From the NCBI GenBank assembly GCA_031279415.1, contig JAITIP010000015.1, positions 1 to 64,000 of the forward strand: a DNA stretch of 64,000 nt. The letters are read 5' to 3'. Under the pieces are notes generated by a model. The model ran no database searches. It saw only the letters and a program-made list of their open reading frames with translations, and was not told the DNA's origin. Below, in pieces: positions 61,176 to 64,000 of this stretch. The translations under genes were made by a program, and so were the position numbers. This DNA is from Candidatus Endomicrobium procryptotermitis. GTDB lineage: Bacteria > Elusimicrobiota > Endomicrobiia > Endomicrobiales > Endomicrobiaceae. The stretch's first letter is position 1. The number at the start of each line of letters is the position of its first letter.

Positions 61176-62210
61176 TTAAAAATAAAAATTTAAAGAAATT
61201 TTACTTTGCTGATCCAGGCTGTTGCCCATTCCCATGGCATAATCAATCTGCAAATATCTGCCGAATACGGTAATGTCAATTCCGAAGCCTACCGCATATG
61301 TTATATTTTTATTTATTTCTTCTTTGATACCATAACGGTTTTCCAAAGCAACTCCTTCAATACCACCTCTTAAATATAAGCCGCTTAAACCAAAATCACC
61401 GGTGTTGTAAATATTCATACATGCGAATTCAAGACCTATATTGCTTAACAAAGGTTCCTTTTGTCTTTGAATAATATCAACGCTTCCCAAAATCGACAAT
61501 TTTTCTGTAAGACTGAAAGTATTTGAAACTCCGAATTTTGCGGTCAAAGCGGCATTATCCGTCCCACCGTCCCATTTCATCACAGCGCCTTTTCCTATGA
61601 ATAAACCAAAATTAAAAGTTTCAAAAACATTATACAGCACTCCGGCATCTATATCATATCCAGATGCTGACCCGCCAGCAATTCCTTCCATTTTCTCCAT
61701 AATATACTTAAACGATAAACCTACATACAAATTCGTATTGCTTTCCCAAACCGGCATTCCCCATGAAAAATAAACCGCATTTTGCGGGGCAGAAAAAGAA
61801 CCGTATTCATTTCCCTCTTCATCGGACTTTGTAACATTATCCATAGACGAATTAATAAGCCCAACAGCAAAGACCGAACTGCGCAAAGTATCGGTAAATT
61901 TACTTATGGGCAGCGAAACCGCAATAAAATTATGTGCAGCAATCGCATCTTTTTGCCCCGGCCATTCGTCCGGCGCTCCTGCAGAACCCATAATGGTTAC
62001 ACTGTAATCCTGAACTTGTCCCAAGCCGGCGGGGTTCCAATATATTGCGCTCGTATCATTACTTATTGAAGTAAAAGCTCCTCCCATACCCAAAGCTCTT
62101 GCCCCGACACCTTTTTTTAAAACGGCAGCTCCACCGACTGCGGCATAGGCGTTAACACTAAGTGCAACAATAAGACAAAAAGGAATTAACCATTTTGTTG
62201 TCTTTTTCAT
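61176..62210 (-). CDS. PorV/PorQ-family outer-membrane barrel protein
   Basis: The 344-residue protein has a signal peptide (1-23) and the PorV/UPF0164 start GVGARALGMGGAFTSISNDT with SAIYWNPAGLGQVQD near residues 55-69, followed by alternating strands and an aromatic C-terminal end (SLNFYF), the usual insertion signal for outer-membrane barrels. In Bacteroidetes, PorV works with type IX secretion; the same role here is only a hypothesis, although the neighbour has a FlgD-like C-terminus. Confidence 0.88.
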   Translation of the reverse strand: MKKTTKWLIPFCLIVALSVNAYAAVGGAAVLKKGVGARALGMGGAFTSISNDTSAIYWNPAGLGQVQDYSVTIMGSAGAPDEWPGQKDAIAAHNFIAVSLPISKFTDTLRSSVFAVGLINSSMDNVTKSDEEGNEYGSFSAPQNAVYFSWGMPVWESNTNLYVGLSFKYIMEKMEGIAGGSASGYDIDAGVLYNVFETFNFGLFIGKGAVMKWDGGTDNAALTAKFGVSNTFSLTEKLSILGSVDIIQRQKEPLLSNIGLEFACMNIYNTGDFGLSGLYLRGGIEGVALENRYGIKEEINKNITYAVGFGIDITVFGRYLQIDYAMGMGNSLDQQSKISLNFYF

Positions 62211-62214
62211 ATTA

Positions 62215-63399
62215 TTATTTCCTTAATATCGCAAATGATTTGTAACGCCTGTTTTCTTTACCGTCGCTTTTCATTATTATCTCGCATATATATACTCCGT
62301 TTGCGAGACTGTCTCCCGCATAACTCTTTGCGTTCCATGTAACTTTGCTTTCGCCTGCAGGAGAAAAAACCGAATTTAAAACCTGACTTACGAGTTTGCC
62401 TGCCCTATCATATATATTAATCGTTACAGATGCTTGCTGCGCAATAACAAATCTTATATTCATAGCTCCCTTTTTCGGATTATATGGAGAAGGATAAGGC
62501 AATAAATCGGCAACAGGATTGCTGTTTACTGTAAAAGTTAAAGTTGCGGAGGTAGTTATACCCGTGTTGTCAACAAGTTCGATCCACAGTGTATGCTCTC
62601 CCTGCGCTAAAATATCTCCGGTATAGTTATAATCCAAAATTTCATTTGTAATAAATTTTCCCTCTCCCGTTTCTACGTTTCTTACGGTAACGGTCGAAGC
62701 GCCGACACACATTCTTATAGTTACACTAGACTCGTTAAAACCGAAAGGTGAATATATTCTTGCTTGTATCTGCGGTCTGTTTGAAGATATTTTTGTCGGC
62801 TGCAAAATTTCGATTGAACTGCTTGTAGAGATGCCGATGCGCACTATATGCGTTGTTGTGTTCCCATATTCGTTTGCGCCGTTTTGGGCATACCATTGCA
62901 GATAATTGACGCCCGGCTTAAATCCGGATATAACTACAGTCGACACAGTTACAGTCGATGTAGACGCTGTCTGTCCTTCTTGATATTGATAAAGATACGT
63001 AAAGGGACCAATTTCATCCGTCGGAGGCGTTTCGGAAATCTTATAACCAACGCGTTTTATCGATTTGGCGCCGGTATGCACTGTTACACCTATATTTACA
63101 TTGTTTGCTACAGAAATAGTATCACTTGAAGCTGGAACAAAATCATAAAACACAATATCGGGATTTGATACTTTTATTGACGCAAGAAGCCCTGAATTCA
63201 ATCTGTAATCGAAACTTTTTTGATTTACGGAAATTCCTTCGTTGACTGACAAGGAATTTTTATATTTTTTACCGTCGGACAAGTCATTAACAGAACTTCC
63301 ATTTGTCATACTGAGCTGATTATTATAGTCAGCCGCAAACAAAAATGACTGGATGGAAAAACACAATAACAAAAATATAATATACTTGATTTTTTTCAT
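62215..63399 (-). CDS. Exported protein with FlgD-like C-terminal Ig domain
   Basis: The 394-residue protein has a signal peptide (1-22), a middle beta-sandwich region with repeated Thr/Ser/Val-rich segments, and a C-terminal domain (about 300-394) with LPYPSPYNPKKGAMNIRF, VTINIYDRAGKLV, WNAKSYAGDSLANGVYICEI and RRYKSFAILRK. This matches the FlgD-Ig fold shared with type-IX-like sorting domains. Its ATG overlaps the stop of the preceding surface-protein gene by four bases. Confidence 0.8.
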   Translation of the reverse strand: MKKIKYIIFLLLCFSIQSFLFAADYNNQLSMTNGSSVNDLSDGKKYKNSLSVNEGISVNQKSFDYRLNSGLLASIKVSNPDIVFYDFVPASSDTISVANNVNIGVTVHTGAKSIKRVGYKISETPPTDEIGPFTYLYQYQEGQTASTSTVTVSTVVISGFKPGVNYLQWYAQNGANEYGNTTTHIVRIGISTSSSIEILQPTKISSNRPQIQARIYSPFGFNESSVTIRMCVGASTVTVRNVETGEGKFITNEILDYNYTGDILAQGEHTLWIELVDNTGITTSATLTFTVNSNPVADLLPYPSPYNPKKGAMNIRFVIAQQASVTINIYDRAGKLVSQVLNSVFSPAGESKVTWNAKSYAGDSLANGVYICEIIMKSDGKENRRYKSFAILRK

Positions 63400-64000
63400 T
63401 GTAAGTTTACCAGCGCCGATATTTTTCCTCTTGCTGACACAAAATTTTCTAAAGCTTTTCCTATAATCGTACCAGATTTCGGATCAGCCGCTTTCATGGC
63501 ATATCCGGGAGTAGAAGAAGCGACAAGTAAATCACCGCGTTTTATATTTCCACCTTCATTATTAACTTTTATCGGCACCCTGCCAACCAAGGCAAGTTTA
63601 TAACCTTTTTCACCTGAATTTAGCACTACTCCGGGCTCTGTAGAAATTACTCCGGCTACTTTCGTATCATTTGCAGTTCTAGATCTTTCAACATAACCAT
63701 CTCTGGTTTCGGAAATAATAACCACATCACCAGATTCAAGTATTTCATTTGAAGGATATATTTCTGCAAGGTCGGCACTAGAAATAGCCGTATTGGTTGC
63801 ATAGATAGTACCGTAAACTACTAAATTAGCGGTTGCAGTGCTGTTGCCTATCGCCAGCACTGCCCCAGTATTCCTTGTTTCTGTAGAAATAATAACTCCA
63901 CCTATATCAAATTTATTATCTGAGGCGCTTATGGCATATACCGCTGTCCCAGCAGTCAATGCATATGCCGCACTTGCAACTAACACATTTTTATTAAAAT
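63396..64000 (-). CDS. Surface or tail-fibre-like repeat protein, N-terminus outside the window
   Basis: The frame is open to the right edge, so only the last 200 residues are seen. An Ala/Thr/Val-rich repetitive start (ALTAGTAVYAISAS) leads into a C-terminal module with SADLAEIYPSNEILESGDVV, VAGVISTEPGVVLN, ALVGRVPIKV and RGDLLVASSTPGYAMKA. This module is found at the ends of many bacterial surface and fibre proteins. It opens the envelope operon read into the window. Confidence 0.8.
   Translation of the reverse strand, partial: FNKNVLVASAAYALTAGTAVYAISASDNKFDIGGVIISTETRNTGAVLAIGNSTATANLVVYGTIYATNTAISSADLAEIYPSNEILESGDVVIISETRDGYVERSRTANDTKVAGVISTEPGVVLNSGEKGYKLALVGRVPIKVNNEGGNIKRGDLLVASSTPGYAMKAADPKSGTIIGKALENFVSARGKISALVNLQ

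Noticed and set aside
1-64000. CRISPR array, tRNA or rRNA genes
   Set aside because: No regularly spaced direct repeats and no tRNA- or rRNA-like conserved segments were found on either strand by eye.

Overview
The window is low-GC bacterial DNA in which essentially every supported gene lies on the minus strand, so operons read from high to low coordinates. Gene content points to a Gram-negative member of the Elusimicrobiota, most likely an Endomicrobium-like lineage. The pointers are two PorV/PorQ-type outer-membrane barrels, a TIGR03545/TIGR03546-like pair, an adenosylcobalamin-dependent ribonucleotide reductase and several decaying genes. This assignment is inference from gene families; no rRNA or tRNA gene was seen.

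Positions 1-17128 hold a mixed purine/pyrimidine supercluster. Reading from its consensus promoter (TTGAAA, 17 bp, TATAAT) it runs purC, a double-domain purS, purL, purQ, a Cys-rich membrane protein, purD, purE, pyrR, pyrB, pyrC, pyrK, a small lipoprotein gene interrupted by a 17-base G tract, a 41-codon small ORF, pyrD, pyrF, pyrE, purM, a TIR-like protein, purN and purB. Most junctions overlap or nearly touch. purF, purH, purK, purA and carAB are not in the window.

Positions 17279-31999 hold a phosphate-uptake operon in canonical order, pstS-pstC-pstA-pstB1-pstB2-phoU, but a restriction-modification (R-M) module sits in each of its first four junctions. These modules are a HindIII-type system with a broken nuclease (S/C), a methylase-nuclease-methylase module (C/A), a nuclease-methylase module (A/B1) and a methylase-nuclease-methylase plus 57-aa protein module (B1/B2). 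The two PstB ATPases have complementary defects that predict an asymmetric heterodimer. Upstream lie a Fic protein and a frameshifted GIY-YIG/DUF2924 gene.

Positions 33817-39374 carry nucleotide-pool genes: guaA, a DUF805 membrane protein, dcd, and nrdR-nrdJ behind a consensus promoter. Positions 39375-53801 carry envelope and carbon-storage genes: the TIGR03545/03546 pair, a HAD phosphatase, glycogen phosphorylase, dusB, tsaD, a C-terminal processing protease, an EnvC-like protein, FtsX and glycogen synthase. A galT-like remnant lies just upstream of glgA.

Positions 53802-64000 form an envelope and signalling operon: an unfinished surface protein, a protein with a FlgD-like C-terminus, a PorV-type barrel, a coiled-coil protein with an SLH-like start, a double-FHA/FG-GAP membrane protein, a PP2C phosphatase, a lone receiver domain and a barrel-TPR fusion. 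The strongest novelty candidates are the R-M-interleaved pst operon, the homopolymer-switched lipoprotein inside the pyr genes, and the TIR-like protein inside the pur genes.
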